A DNA stretch of 64,000 bases from Bosea vestrisii (GTDB taxonomy: Bacteria > Pseudomonadota > Alphaproteobacteria > Rhizobiales > Beijerinckiaceae), in the NCBI RefSeq assembly GCF_030144325.1, contig NZ_CP126307.1, forward strand, positions 930,001 through 994,000, given 5' to 3'. The notes beneath the pieces were generated by a model. It searched no databases and was not told the origin of the DNA. It was given only the letters and a program-made list of their open reading frames with translations. Made by a program: the position numbers and the translations under genes. This document shows, in pieces, positions 54,394-62,750 of this stretch (position 1 is the first letter of the stretch; the number at the start of each line of letters is the position of its first letter).

Positions 54394-54777
54394 ATGGCGA
54401 ATAATGGCCTTGGCCTGATGGGAGCACTGAAGACACGCATGCAGTGGCACCAGGCGCGCCAGAAGCTGCTCGCCGAGAACGTCTCCAATGCCGATACCCC
54501 CAAATTCAAGCCGCATGACCTGCGCGCGCCCTCCCCGGCTGGCGGCGGCACGACTCTGTTGCAGACCTCGCCGATGCATCTTGGCCTCTCCGGCCAGCAA
54601 GGCGGCTTCGACCCGCGCGATCCCAAGCGCTTCGAAACGACGCCGAGCGCCAACAGCGTCAATCTCGAGGACGAGATGATGAAGGTCGCGCAAAACCAGT
54701 CCGACTATCAGCTCGCAGCCTCGCTCTACAGCAAGAGCCTCGGGCTGATGAAGATCGCGATCGGCAAAGGCCGCTAA
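54394..54777 (+). CDS. flgB: Flagellar proximal rod protein FlgB
   Basis: A 127-residue rod protein: QARQKLLAENVSNADTPKFK at the N terminus and the C-terminal helix QNQSDYQLAASLYSKSLGLM. The ATG at 54394 (MANNGLGLMGAL) is chosen over one at 54340, which would add 18 non-homologous residues directly beside the CtrA box. First gene of the flgB-flgC-fliE-fliQ-fliR-flhB operon, 11 bases before flgC. Confidence 0.93.
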   Translation: MANNGLGLMGALKTRMQWHQARQKLLAENVSNADTPKFKPHDLRAPSPAGGGTTLLQTSPMHLGLSGQQGGFDPRDPKRFETTPSANSVNLEDEMMKVAQNQSDYQLAASLYSKSLGLMKIAIGKGR

Positions 54778-54788
54778 GGAGCCACGTC

Positions 54789-55199
54789 ATGGATCTGCTC
54801 AAGAGCCTCGCCGTCGCCGCATCCGGCCTGAAGGGTCAGGCCGGCCGTATGCGCGTCATCGCCGAGAACCTGGCCAACGCCGATTCCTCACCCGAGCGCG
54901 CCGGCGTCGACCCCTATCGCCGCAAGATCGTGAGCTTCCAGGGCAAGCTCGACCGAGAGCTCGACGCCCAGGTCGTCGAATTAGGCCGGGTCAACCGCGA
55001 CCGCAGCGACTTCAAGACGAAGTACGACCCCGGCCATCCCGCCGCCGACGCCAACGGCCAGGTCAAGATGCCCAACGTCAATTCGCTGATCGAGACGATG
55101 GACATGCGCGAGGCCCAGCGCAGCTACGAGGCCAACCTCAACGTCATCTCGTCCACGCGCCGGATGATCCAGCGCACCATCGACATCCTGCGCGCCTGA
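54789..55199 (+). CDS. flgC: Flagellar proximal rod protein FlgC
   Basis: A 136-residue rod protein with LAVAASGLKGQAGRMRVIAE NLANADS at the start, DPYRRKIVSFQ, a YDPGHPAADANGQVKMPNVN block and the C-terminal EAQRSYEANLNVISSTRRMI helix. Length is normal. It builds the proximal rod with FlgB and FlgF; 28 bases precede fliE. Confidence 0.95.
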   Translation: MDLLKSLAVAASGLKGQAGRMRVIAENLANADSSPERAGVDPYRRKIVSFQGKLDRELDAQVVELGRVNRDRSDFKTKYDPGHPAADANGQVKMPNVNSLIETMDMREAQRSYEANLNVISSTRRMIQRTIDILRA

Positions 55200-55227
55200 C
55201 GCGACCGGCTGAAGCGGAGCTACTCTC

Positions 55228-55561
55228 ATGACCACATCGAGTTTCGCCGCCGGCGCCTACGCCTCGATGCAAGGCATGGGCACGAGCGCCCTGCTGAAGA
55301 AGCCGGCCTCGGTCGGCGGCCTCGATGGAGCCGGTGCCGGCCTGCCGGACTTCTCGTCCCTCGTTGGCAAGGCACTGGAATCGACGGCGCAGAGCGCTCG
55401 TCAGGCCGATATCCAGGCCGGCAAATGTCGCCGCCGGCCGCTCCAATGTGGTCGACGTCGTCACCGCGGTCGCCGAGAGCGAAGCGGCAATCGAGACGCT
55501 GGTGGCGGTGCGCGACCGCGTCATCGCCGCCTATGAGGAAATCATGCGGATGCCGGTCTGA
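55228..55561 (+). pseudogene. fliE: Flagellar hook-basal body complex protein FliE, single-base frameshift
   Basis: The start at 55228 reads MTTSSFAAGAYASMQGMG and runs in frame to ARQADIQAG; the expected continuation (NVAAGRSNVVDVVTAVAESE, then IETLVAVRDRVIAAYEEIMR) is one base out of phase. The AAA run at 55423-55425 has one base too many. Removing it gives a 110-residue protein, normal for FliE, which joins the MS ring to the rod. As sequenced the product would lack its conserved C-terminal helix. Confidence 0.88.
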
Positions 55562-55602
55562 CGATCGTCCTATCCCATCCAACGCCGACCGGATCCGAGC
55601 CC

Positions 55603-55869
55603 ATGACCTCCGCAGCCATCCTCGACGTCGCCCGCGACGGCATCGTCGTCTTCCTCAAGGCCGGCGCTCCGCTGATGCTGATCGCGCTCGTGGTCGGCCT
55701 CGTCGTCTCGCTGATCCAGGCACTGACCCAGATCCAGGAGCAGACCCTGGTCTACGTCCCGAAGATCATCGCGGTCTTCGCGGCCATGTTGCTGTTTTTG
55801 CCGTTCATGGGCGATGCCCTGGCGGGTTATATGGGCAGGGTCGCCGTCCGAATCGCCACGGGCGAATGA
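55603..55869 (+). CDS. fliQ: Flagellar export gate protein FliQ
   Basis: An 88-residue protein with two membrane helices (VVFLKAGAPLMLIALVVGLV and VPKIIAVFAAMLLFLPFMGD) joined by the conserved QALTQIQEQTLVYVPK loop. Several copies join FliP and FliR in the export gate. Its stop overlaps an ATG in the fliR frame. Confidence 0.95.
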   Translation: MTSAAILDVARDGIVVFLKAGAPLMLIALVVGLVVSLIQALTQIQEQTLVYVPKIIAVFAAMLLFLPFMGDALAGYMGRVAVRIATGE

Positions 55870-55952
55870 GCTTCACGCCTGCCAGCGCCACCGTCTCCTT
55901 ACGGTGGGCTCCGGTCGGCGCGTCTCACTGGCGTGGGAGCCGGGTCCGCCCG

Positions 55953-56711
55953 ATGCAGATCGCCATCCTGCCCGAGCTCAGCGCACTGTTCGTGCTGGTC
56001 TTTGCGCGCGTCGGCACACTCGTGATGCTGATGCCGGGCATCGGCGAGCGTTTGATTCTGGCGCGCGGCCGGCTTTCGCTCGCCTTCTTCGTCTCCCTCG
56101 TCATCCTGCCGATGGCGCGCAGCACGATCACCATACCGCAGGACCCGGCCGGGCTCGGTGGGCTGCTGATCAGCGAGATCCTGGTCGGGCTCGTCATCGG
56201 CGCGACCGTGCGCCTTTTAATGGGCGCCCTGCAGACCGCCGGCTTCATCATCGCGCAGACCCTCGGCCTCGGCTTTGCCGTCACCGTCGACCCGACCGGC
56301 GGTCTGCAGAACCCCTCGCTCGCCAACTTCCTCGCCATGCTCGGGATCACGCTGATCCTGGCGGCCGACCTGCACCATATCGCGCTCGCCGCCATCCATG
56401 AGAGCTACCGGCTGCTGCCTCCCGGCGGCTTTCCCGAGATCGGCGACGTGATGACGCTCGCGGTCAAGGCGATGGCGCAGGGCTTTTCGCTCGCCGTGCA
56501 GATCTCGGCGCCTTTCATCGTCTTCGGCCTGCTGTTCAATCTCGGCCTCGGCGTGCTGGCGCGATTGATGCCGCAGATGCAGGTCTTCTTCCTCGCCGTA
56601 CCGGCTTCCATCCTCGGCGGCATGCTGGTGCTCCTCGCCACGGTCGGCGTGATGATGGGCGTCTTCCTCGACGATCTCGGCGCTTTCCTGCGCCAGTTCA
56701 TCGGTCTGTGA
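55953..56711 (+). CDS. fliR: Flagellar export gate protein FliR
   Basis: A 252-residue membrane protein with about six segments and FliR blocks FARVGTLVMLMPGIGERLIL, GFIIAQTLGLGFAVTVDPTG and LGVLARLMPQMQVFFLAVPA. The ATG at 55953 (MQIAILPELSALF) gives the standard length; an in-frame ATG at 55866 overlaps the fliQ stop (ATGA) and would add 29 polar residues, so it could be the coupled start instead. 12 bases precede flhB. Confidence 0.93.
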   Translation: MQIAILPELSALFVLVFARVGTLVMLMPGIGERLILARGRLSLAFFVSLVILPMARSTITIPQDPAGLGGLLISEILVGLVIGATVRLLMGALQTAGFIIAQTLGLGFAVTVDPTGGLQNPSLANFLAMLGITLILAADLHHIALAAIHESYRLLPPGGFPEIGDVMTLAVKAMAQGFSLAVQISAPFIVFGLLFNLGLGVLARLMPQMQVFFLAVPASILGGMLVLLATVGVMMGVFLDDLGAFLRQFIGL

Positions 56712-56723
56712 GGAGGCGCAGGC

Positions 56724-57791
56724 ATGGCCGGTGACGTCGAAAACGAAGACCGCACAGAAGAACCGACCCAGCGAAAGCTCGAGCAGGCGATCGAAAAGGG
56801 CGATGTTGCAAGATCGCAGGAGATCGGCACCTTCTTCGTGCTCTGCGGCTTCACGCTGGCGCTCATGGTCGCCGCGGGCTCGGCCGCCCGCGATGCGGCG
56901 CTCTCGCTGCGCTCCTTCCTGATGAACGCCCATCAGGTCTCGGACGATCCGACCGCCCTCTTCCATGTCACCAGCCAGGGGGTGATGACCGGGTTCGCCG
57001 CGCTCGCCTTGCCACTCGGCTTCATCCTCGTCGCCGCTCTCGCCGGCGCCCTGATCCAGCACAAGCCGCTCTGGACCACCGAGCCGATGATGCCGAAATT
57101 CGACCGGATTTCGCCGATGGCTGGGGCCAAGCGCATCTTCGGCAAGGAGGCCTGGGTCAATTTCGCCAAGGGCCTCGCCAAGATCCTGGTGGTCGGCGTC
57201 GGCGTCTGGATCGTGCTCTGGGGCGAGCGCGACCGCCTGCAGGGCTTCGCCCAGATGGATGTGCACGCTTTGCTGCCGGCCGTGCTCGTGCTGACGATCA
57301 AGCTGATGGCCGGCGTGCTCGCGATCTTCGCCGTCATCGCCATCGGCGATTTCGGTTACCAGCGCTTCACCTGGTACCAGCGCCAGCGCATGACCAAGCA
57401 GGAACTCAAGGACGAGTACAAGAACAGCGAGGGCAATCCCGAGGTTAAGGCCAAGCTCCGACAGCTGCGCGCCCAGCGCGCCCGCTCGCGCATGATGGCG
57501 CAGGTGCCCAAGGCGACAGTGATCATCACCAATCCGACCCACTACGCCATCGCCCTGCTCTATGATCAAGGCCAGGGCGCACCGATCTGCCTTGCCAAGG
57601 GCGTCGATGCCATTGCGCTGAAGATCCGCGAGGTCGCCGGCGAGCACAGCATTCCGATTGTGGAGAACCCGCCTCTGGCCCGCGCGCTCTACGCCACCGT
57701 CGAGATCGATGACGAAATTCCTGTCGAACACTATCAGGCAGTGGCGGAAGTCATCGGATACGTCTTGCGCCTGAAGCGTCGCCGCGCCTAA
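56724..57791 (+). CDS. flhB: Flagellar export switch protein FlhB
   Basis: A 355-residue protein with four membrane segments and a cytoplasmic domain containing the self-cleavage site Asn270-Pro-Thr-His (IITNPTHYAIALLY). The N-terminal EDRTEEPTQRKLEQAIEKGD and linker MTKQELKDEYKNSEGNPEVK are typical. Cleavage switches export from rod/hook to filament substrates. Last flagellar gene of the operon; cckA starts 87 bases further on. Confidence 0.96.
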   Translation: MAGDVENEDRTEEPTQRKLEQAIEKGDVARSQEIGTFFVLCGFTLALMVAAGSAARDAALSLRSFLMNAHQVSDDPTALFHVTSQGVMTGFAALALPLGFILVAALAGALIQHKPLWTTEPMMPKFDRISPMAGAKRIFGKEAWVNFAKGLAKILVVGVGVWIVLWGERDRLQGFAQMDVHALLPAVLVLTIKLMAGVLAIFAVIAIGDFGYQRFTWYQRQRMTKQELKDEYKNSEGNPEVKAKLRQLRAQRARSRMMAQVPKATVIITNPTHYAIALLYDQGQGAPICLAKGVDAIALKIREVAGEHSIPIVENPPLARALYATVEIDDEIPVEHYQAVAEVIGYVLRLKRRRA

Positions 57792-57878
57792 CTCGCTGGC
57801 CGGGCAGGCGACAATATCCTGGCGCCCTGCCCTGAGTTAATCACCGACGGGCGACTGAAGGAAAACGGACCCGCTGCA

Positions 57879-60383
57879 ATGAGCGCAAGCACGGCATCGA
57901 CCGCGATCGACCGGTCCGACCGGCCCGGCCATGTCGGGATCATCCTGCTGATCGCGGGGCTCCTGGTCGGCGCCGCGATCGCGCTCGGCTTCATCGCCAA
58001 TGAATGGGCGCAGCCGCTGATCCTCGGCCTCCTCGCCTTGCTTTCGGTCGTCGGCGTGTTCTGCCTGTTCGCTTTCGCGATCGGGTTGATCCAGTTCGCC
58101 GGCCGCTCGGCCCGCAACGACCTGACCAAGGCGATCGTCGACAGTGCCGACGACGGTGTCGTCGTTACCGAGGGCGACAATCGCATCGTTTACGCCAACG
58201 AGGCCTATCTCGCCTTCGCTGGCGCCCGCAACGCCAGCGAGATCGCGCCGGTCGAGCGCCTGTTCAAGGGCCGCGCCGAGGTCTCCGAGGCGATCTATCG
58301 CCTCGCCACCGCCGCGCGCGCCGGCCGTCGGCTCTCCGAGGAAATCCGGCTAGAGCCGGCCCTGAACGAACGCGGCGCCGTCGGCTGGTATCGCGTGCGC
58401 GTCTCGCCGATCACCCGTGCCGGCCGGCCCGCCTGCTTGTGGAGCGTCGCCGACGTCACCCCCGAGCGGGAGCGCCAGGAGAACGCCTTCCAGGAATTGC
58501 AGCACGCGATCGACTATCTCGACCATGCCCCGGCCGGCTTCCTCTCGATCGATGCCGACAGCGAGGTGCCCTATCTCAACGCCACGCTGGCCGGTTGGCT
58601 CGACTATGACCTCGCCCGCTTCGGTTCAGGCGGCCTGCAGCTCGACGACATCGCCTCGCCCAACGCCGCAGCGCTGATCCAGGCCATTCGCGGCCAGCCC
58701 GGCGATGTTCGCATCGAGGTGCTCGACGTCGACCTGCGCCGCCGCAACGGCCAGTCCCTGCCGGTGCGCCTGCACCATCAGGTCGCCTTCGGCCAGGACG
58801 GGCGCGCCGGCGCCTCGCGCACGCTGGTCCTGAACCGCGCCGCCGGCGAAGCCGGGGCCGACCGTCACACCGACGCCGAGGCGCGCTTCGCCCGCTTCTT
58901 CCACGCAACGCCGATGGCGATCGCGACCGTCGACCGCACCGGCGCGATCCTGCGCTCGAACGCCTCCTTCGCCCGCTTGACCCAAGGCGGAGCCCAGCCG
59001 GCGACGATCCAGGAGCTGGTCAACGGCAATGGCGCCCTCGCCCAGGCCTTCGACGCAGCGCTCGCCGGCAAGGGCGAGATCGCCCCGCTCGACGTCGCGC
59101 TCATCGGCGAGGAAGGCCGCTCCGCCAGGCTCTATCTCTCGCCCGTTCCGGCAAGCGAGGACACCGATGGCGAACGCGCCATCGTCTATGCGCTGGAGAC
59201 CACCGCCGAGCGCAAGCTCAAGGACAATATGGACCAGGCCGGCAAGATGCAGGCAGTCGGCCAGCTCGCCGGCGGCATCGCGCACGACTTCAACAACGTC
59301 CTGCAGGTCATCATCAACGCCTCGGAATTCCTGCTCGCCAGCCACAAGCCGACCGACCCGTCCTTCCCGGACATCATGCAGATCAAGCAGAACGCCTACC
59401 GAGCGGCCTCGCTGGTCAGGCAGCTGCTCGCCTTCTCGCGCCGGCAGACCTTGCGGCCGCAGGTGCTGGCGCTCGGCGACGTGCTCTCCGACCTCTCGCT
59501 GATGCTGAAGCGCGTGGTCGCCGACAAGATCTCGCTCGATGTCCGCCAGGGTCGTGACCTCTGGCCGGTCAAGGCCGACCTCGGCCAGCTTGAGCAGGTC
59601 GTGGTCAACCTCGCCGTCAACGCCCGCGATGCCATGGCGAGCGGCGGCAAGCTCCAGGTGCGCACCCGCAACGTGCCGGTGGCCGAGGTCGGCGAGCTCG
59701 GCTACGAGGCCCTCCCCGCCACCGACTACGTCCTGCTCGAGGTCGAGGATAGCGGCACCGGTATCGCGCAGGAGCATCTGGAAAAGATCTTCGAGCCCTT
59801 TTTCACCACCAAGGAGGTCGGCAAGGGCACGGGCCTTGGCCTCTCAATGGTCTACGGCATCGTCAAGCAGACCGGCGGCTTCGTCTTCTGCGATTCCGTC
59901 GTGGGGCGCGGCACCAATTTCCGCATCTTCTTGCCGCGCTACATCCCGACCGAGGAGGACATCGCAGCCGAGGCGGCCGCCAGGGAGGCGCCGAAGAAGG
60001 TCGCCGCCGACCATACCGGCGCCGGCATGATCCTGCTGGTCGAGGACGAGGACGCCGTGCGCGCTCTCAACGCCCGCATGCTGGTCTCGCGCGGCTACAC
60101 CGTCCACGAGGCCGCTTCCGGTGTCGAGGCGCTCGAATTGTTCATACAGCACGAAGGCAAGATCGACCTCGTCATCTCCGACGTCGTCATGCCCGAAATG
60201 GACGGCCCGACCCTGCTCGGCGAGTTGCGCAAGCGCAGCCCCACCACCAAGGTCGTCTTCGTCTCCGGCTATGCCGAGGAAGCCTTCCGCAAGAATCTGC
60301 CGGAGGGCGAGGAGTTCCTTTTCCTACCCAAGCCGTTCACAATGAAGCAGCTCGTCGAGACGGTGAAGGCGGCGATGAGCTGA
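57879..60383 (+). CDS. cckA: Cell cycle hybrid histidine kinase CckA
   Basis: An 834-residue membrane hybrid kinase. Two membrane segments (about 18-40 and 46-72) are followed by PAS-like regions (about 82-195, 205-320 and 333-445), a dimerisation domain with His469 in GGIAHDFNNVLQ, an HATPase domain (NLAVNARDAMASGGKLQVR; GTGLGLSMVYGIVKQTGGFV) and a receiver domain with Asp768 in DLVISDVVMPEMDGP. CckA feeds phosphate through ChpT to CtrA. It follows the flgB-flhB operon, whose upstream region carries a CtrA box, so the kinase may be partly cotranscribed with its targets' operon. Confidence 0.93.
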   Translation: MSASTASTAIDRSDRPGHVGIILLIAGLLVGAAIALGFIANEWAQPLILGLLALLSVVGVFCLFAFAIGLIQFAGRSARNDLTKAIVDSADDGVVVTEGDNRIVYANEAYLAFAGARNASEIAPVERLFKGRAEVSEAIYRLATAARAGRRLSEEIRLEPALNERGAVGWYRVRVSPITRAGRPACLWSVADVTPERERQENAFQELQHAIDYLDHAPAGFLSIDADSEVPYLNATLAGWLDYDLARFGSGGLQLDDIASPNAAALIQAIRGQPGDVRIEVLDVDLRRRNGQSLPVRLHHQVAFGQDGRAGASRTLVLNRAAGEAGADRHTDAEARFARFFHATPMAIATVDRTGAILRSNASFARLTQGGAQPATIQELVNGNGALAQAFDAALAGKGEIAPLDVALIGEEGRSARLYLSPVPASEDTDGERAIVYALETTAERKLKDNMDQAGKMQAVGQLAGGIAHDFNNVLQVIINASEFLLASHKPTDPSFPDIMQIKQNAYRAASLVRQLLAFSRRQTLRPQVLALGDVLSDLSLMLKRVVADKISLDVRQGRDLWPVKADLGQLEQVVVNLAVNARDAMASGGKLQVRTRNVPVAEVGELGYEALPATDYVLLEVEDSGTGIAQEHLEKIFEPFFTTKEVGKGTGLGLSMVYGIVKQTGGFVFCDSVVGRGTNFRIFLPRYIPTEEDIAAEAAAREAPKKVAADHTGAGMILLVEDEDAVRALNARMLVSRGYTVHEAASGVEALELFIQHEGKIDLVISDVVMPEMDGPTLLGELRKRSPTTKVVFVSGYAEEAFRKNLPEGEEFLFLPKPFTMKQLVETVKAAMS

Positions 60384-60407
60384 ACGGCTGAGTTCGCGCA
60401 GGACTAC

Positions 60408-60558
60408 GCCGTCTTTCCGGGACTTCGCGCAGCGAAGGGCCCGGAACCCAGAACCGATGCCGGTTGGTATGATGGCGCGGCGATCGACGCGCTTTTCTAG
60501 GGATGGCATCGGCTCTGGGTTCCGGGCTCAGGCCTTCGGCCTGCCCCGGAATGACGGC
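60408..60558. repeat. Palindromic intergenic repeat after cckA
   Basis: The left arm (GCCGTCTTTCCGGGACTTCG, CCCGGAACCCAGAACCGATGCC, 60408-60461) pairs with the right arm (GGCATCGGCTCTGGGTTCCGGG, GGCCTGCCCCGGAATGACGGC, 60505-60558) around a 43-base centre. It fills the gap between the convergent cckA and methyltransferase genes and resembles the elements at 6584 and 38530 in design, but not in sequence. Confidence 0.75.
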
Positions 60559-60576
60559 CAGCCTGATCGGAAGGCC

Positions 60577-61314
60577 CTAGGCCTTCTGCGCCCGGATCAG
60601 CATATGCGGACGAAAGCGCGGGAAGAGATACTCGAAAGTCCGGAACGGCAGTTTCTTCAGGCTTTCCGACGGGCTCTGCCAGAGCATCTCGACTTCCATG
60701 AGCCTCAAACCTGCATTGGCGAGGCAGGTTTCCAGCTCCGGCCGGGTATATTCGCGCCGGTGGACATATTCGTGCTCGAAATCGACATCGGCGAAGAGAT
60801 CGGGCGGCAAGGCGACGATCGAGCGGTTGAAGATCAGCTTCAGGATGTTCCTCAGGCGCGCGAAATTATCGGTGGTTATGAAGATCTGCCCTGTGTCCGA
60901 CAGAGCTGCACGCAGCTTGCGCAGGATCCCTGTCGGGTCCGTGCGCAGATGCTCGATATTGTCGAACCAGAAGACAGCATCGACGGCATCGAGCGGAGAA
61001 ACCCATTCCGGAGCGGAGATGTCGCCGGCGAACATGCCGGCAAAATTCCCGTAGAGTTCGCCCTCGATCTTGAGGGTTTCGGCGAAATCGACGACGAAGA
61101 CCGAAGCATCGAGATGTTTCTGAACGACCTCCTCGACGAAAGCTCCGCCAGCCCCAAGTGACAGGATACGAGGATTCTGCCCCAGACTGCCCAGAGCCAT
61201 GTTCGCCGCGCGATACTGCCGATAGAAACTGCTCTCGAAATAGGACTTCATGTGGAATTTGCGTTTTTCGAGATCGATTGACGATCTGAATTCGTTCGGC
61301 GACAGCGCACTCAT
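60577..61314 (-). CDS. Class I SAM-dependent methyltransferase
   Basis: A 245-residue methyltransferase-fold protein: the SAM-binding glycine loop RILSLGAGGAFVEEVVQ (about 50-66), acidic VFVVDFAE, AGDISAPEWV and DAVFWFDNIEHLRTDPTGIL, similar to Methyltransf_11/23 proteins. The N-terminal ~40 residues (FHMKSYFESSFYRQYRAANM) and C-terminal part resemble glycan or polysaccharide-associated methyltransferases, but the substrate is unknown. The ATG at 61314 is chosen over an upstream non-ATG start. The surrounding DNA is less GC-rich than the flagellar genes. Confidence 0.75.
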   Translation of the reverse strand: MSALSPNEFRSSIDLEKRKFHMKSYFESSFYRQYRAANMALGSLGQNPRILSLGAGGAFVEEVVQKHLDASVFVVDFAETLKIEGELYGNFAGMFAGDISAPEWVSPLDAVDAVFWFDNIEHLRTDPTGILRKLRAALSDTGQIFITTDNFARLRNILKLIFNRSIVALPPDLFADVDFEHEYVHRREYTRPELETCLANAGLRLMEVEMLWQSPSESLKKLPFRTFEYLFPRFRPHMLIRAQKA

Positions 61315-61595
61315 GCAGAGCGACCTTCTGAGCAATTACCGTCAAGCCAATAACGCTGACACCTTAAATAATTGCATCCGGCTTCGTAGAATTGGCGCTC
61401 ATCCGATCAACGCTTTTGCCTCCTTATCAGGCACGTTGGCCCGGCCCCTGGCCTGAGCCCTTCCTGGCCGCAACGAAGGCACGACGTCTCTCCGCCATCG
61501 ATCAGCATTACCAAGAGTTCATCCTGCGGACAGGCGCTCTCGGGCGGTTGGCTGTAAGGTGGCTCGTCGTCGACAGCGCTGCGCCGGGACCTTCG

Positions 61596-62741
61596 ATGAA
61601 ACGTTACGCGATCATAGCCCTTCTGGTGGCTGTCGCCGCCTTCGCCGCCTATCGCGTAATCAGGCCGCAGGACGGTCCGGAGCAGGCTCATGCGGAGCGT
61701 CGGGCGGGGCCGCTGGCGACGCCGGTCACAACCGTGCCCGCCGGGCGCGCCGATGTGCCCGTGACACGCCGCTCGATCGGTTTCGCCGAGCCGGTCGCGA
61801 TCGTCGCGGTCAAGTCCCGTCTCGATGGCGTCATCGCTGACCAGCACGTCAAGGAAGGCCAGGAGGTCAAGCAGGGCGACCTGCTCTTCACCCTCGACGA
61901 TCGCGAACTCAAGGCGCAGGTCGCCCGCGACGAGGCCAATGTCGAGCGCGACAAGGCCACGGTGGCACAAAAGCGCGCCGATCTCGCCCGCCAGAAGAGC
62001 CTGGTCGACAAGGGGGCCGGCACGCAGCAGGCCCTCGACCAGGCGACCGCCGACGAGGCGGTCGCCAACGCCGCCGTCAAGGCTGACGAGGCGACATTGG
62101 CGCTCGACCGCGTCCGGCTCGGTTACACCACGATCACCGCGCCGATCTCCGGCCGGCTCGGCGCCATCACGGCAACGCCGGGCAACGCGGTGCGGGTCAA
62201 CGACGCCAACAGCAATCTCGTGACGGTGACGCAGCTCGCCCCGATCCGCGTCACCTTCACCCTGCCCGAGCGCGACCTGACCCTGGTGCAGGCCGCGGCG
62301 AAGGCGCAAACGCCGGCGAAAGTCACCGCCTTCGCCTCCGGCACGCGCGAGGAACTTGCCACCGGCGATCTCTCCTTCATCGATTCCGCGGTCGACATCC
62401 CCTCGGGCACGGTCAGCGTGAAGGCGCTGTTCACGAACGAGCCGCACCGGCTCTGGCCGGGGCAATATGTCGATGTTGTCGTCCAGCTCGGCATGCTGCC
62501 CGGCGCCGTCACCGTGCCCTCGGTCGCGCTGCAGGAGGGGCAGAAAGGCCCCTTCGTCTACGTCGCTAAATCCGACGACACGGTCGAGGCGAGGCCGGTC
62601 AAGGTCGCCTCCAACGAGAACGGCGTCGCAGCGCTCGCATCGGGGCTGTCGCAGGACGAGAAAATCGTCACCGAGGGCCAGTCGCGGCTGGCGCCCGGCG
62701 CCAAGATCAGGCTGGCCGCCCCGCCAACCAGCAATCCTTGA
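61596..62741 (+). CDS. RND efflux periplasmic adaptor (MFP)
   Basis: A 381-residue membrane fusion protein with an N-terminal membrane segment (YAIIALLVAVAAFAAY), the split lipoyl motif (IVAVKSRLDGVIADQHVKEG then QEVKQGDLLF), a coiled-coil hairpin (about 115-175), ITAPISGRLGAITATPGNAV and a beta-barrel with LWPGQYVDVVVQLG. MdtA/AcrA-like. An earlier in-frame start at 61392 would add 68 low-similarity residues and is rejected. The pump gene follows after 9 bases. Confidence 0.9.
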   Translation: MKRYAIIALLVAVAAFAAYRVIRPQDGPEQAHAERRAGPLATPVTTVPAGRADVPVTRRSIGFAEPVAIVAVKSRLDGVIADQHVKEGQEVKQGDLLFTLDDRELKAQVARDEANVERDKATVAQKRADLARQKSLVDKGAGTQQALDQATADEAVANAAVKADEATLALDRVRLGYTTITAPISGRLGAITATPGNAVRVNDANSNLVTVTQLAPIRVTFTLPERDLTLVQAAAKAQTPAKVTAFASGTREELATGDLSFIDSAVDIPSGTVSVKALFTNEPHRLWPGQYVDVVVQLGMLPGAVTVPSVALQEGQKGPFVYVAKSDDTVEARPVKVASNENGVAALASGLSQDEKIVTEGQSRLAPGAKIRLAAPPTSNP

Positions 62742-62750
62742 GGGCGCGCC

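Noticed and set aside
56217..57731. 504-codon minus-strand frame opposite fliR and flhB
   Set aside because: The antisense genes have unmistakable motifs; the frame is low-complexity shadow sequence.
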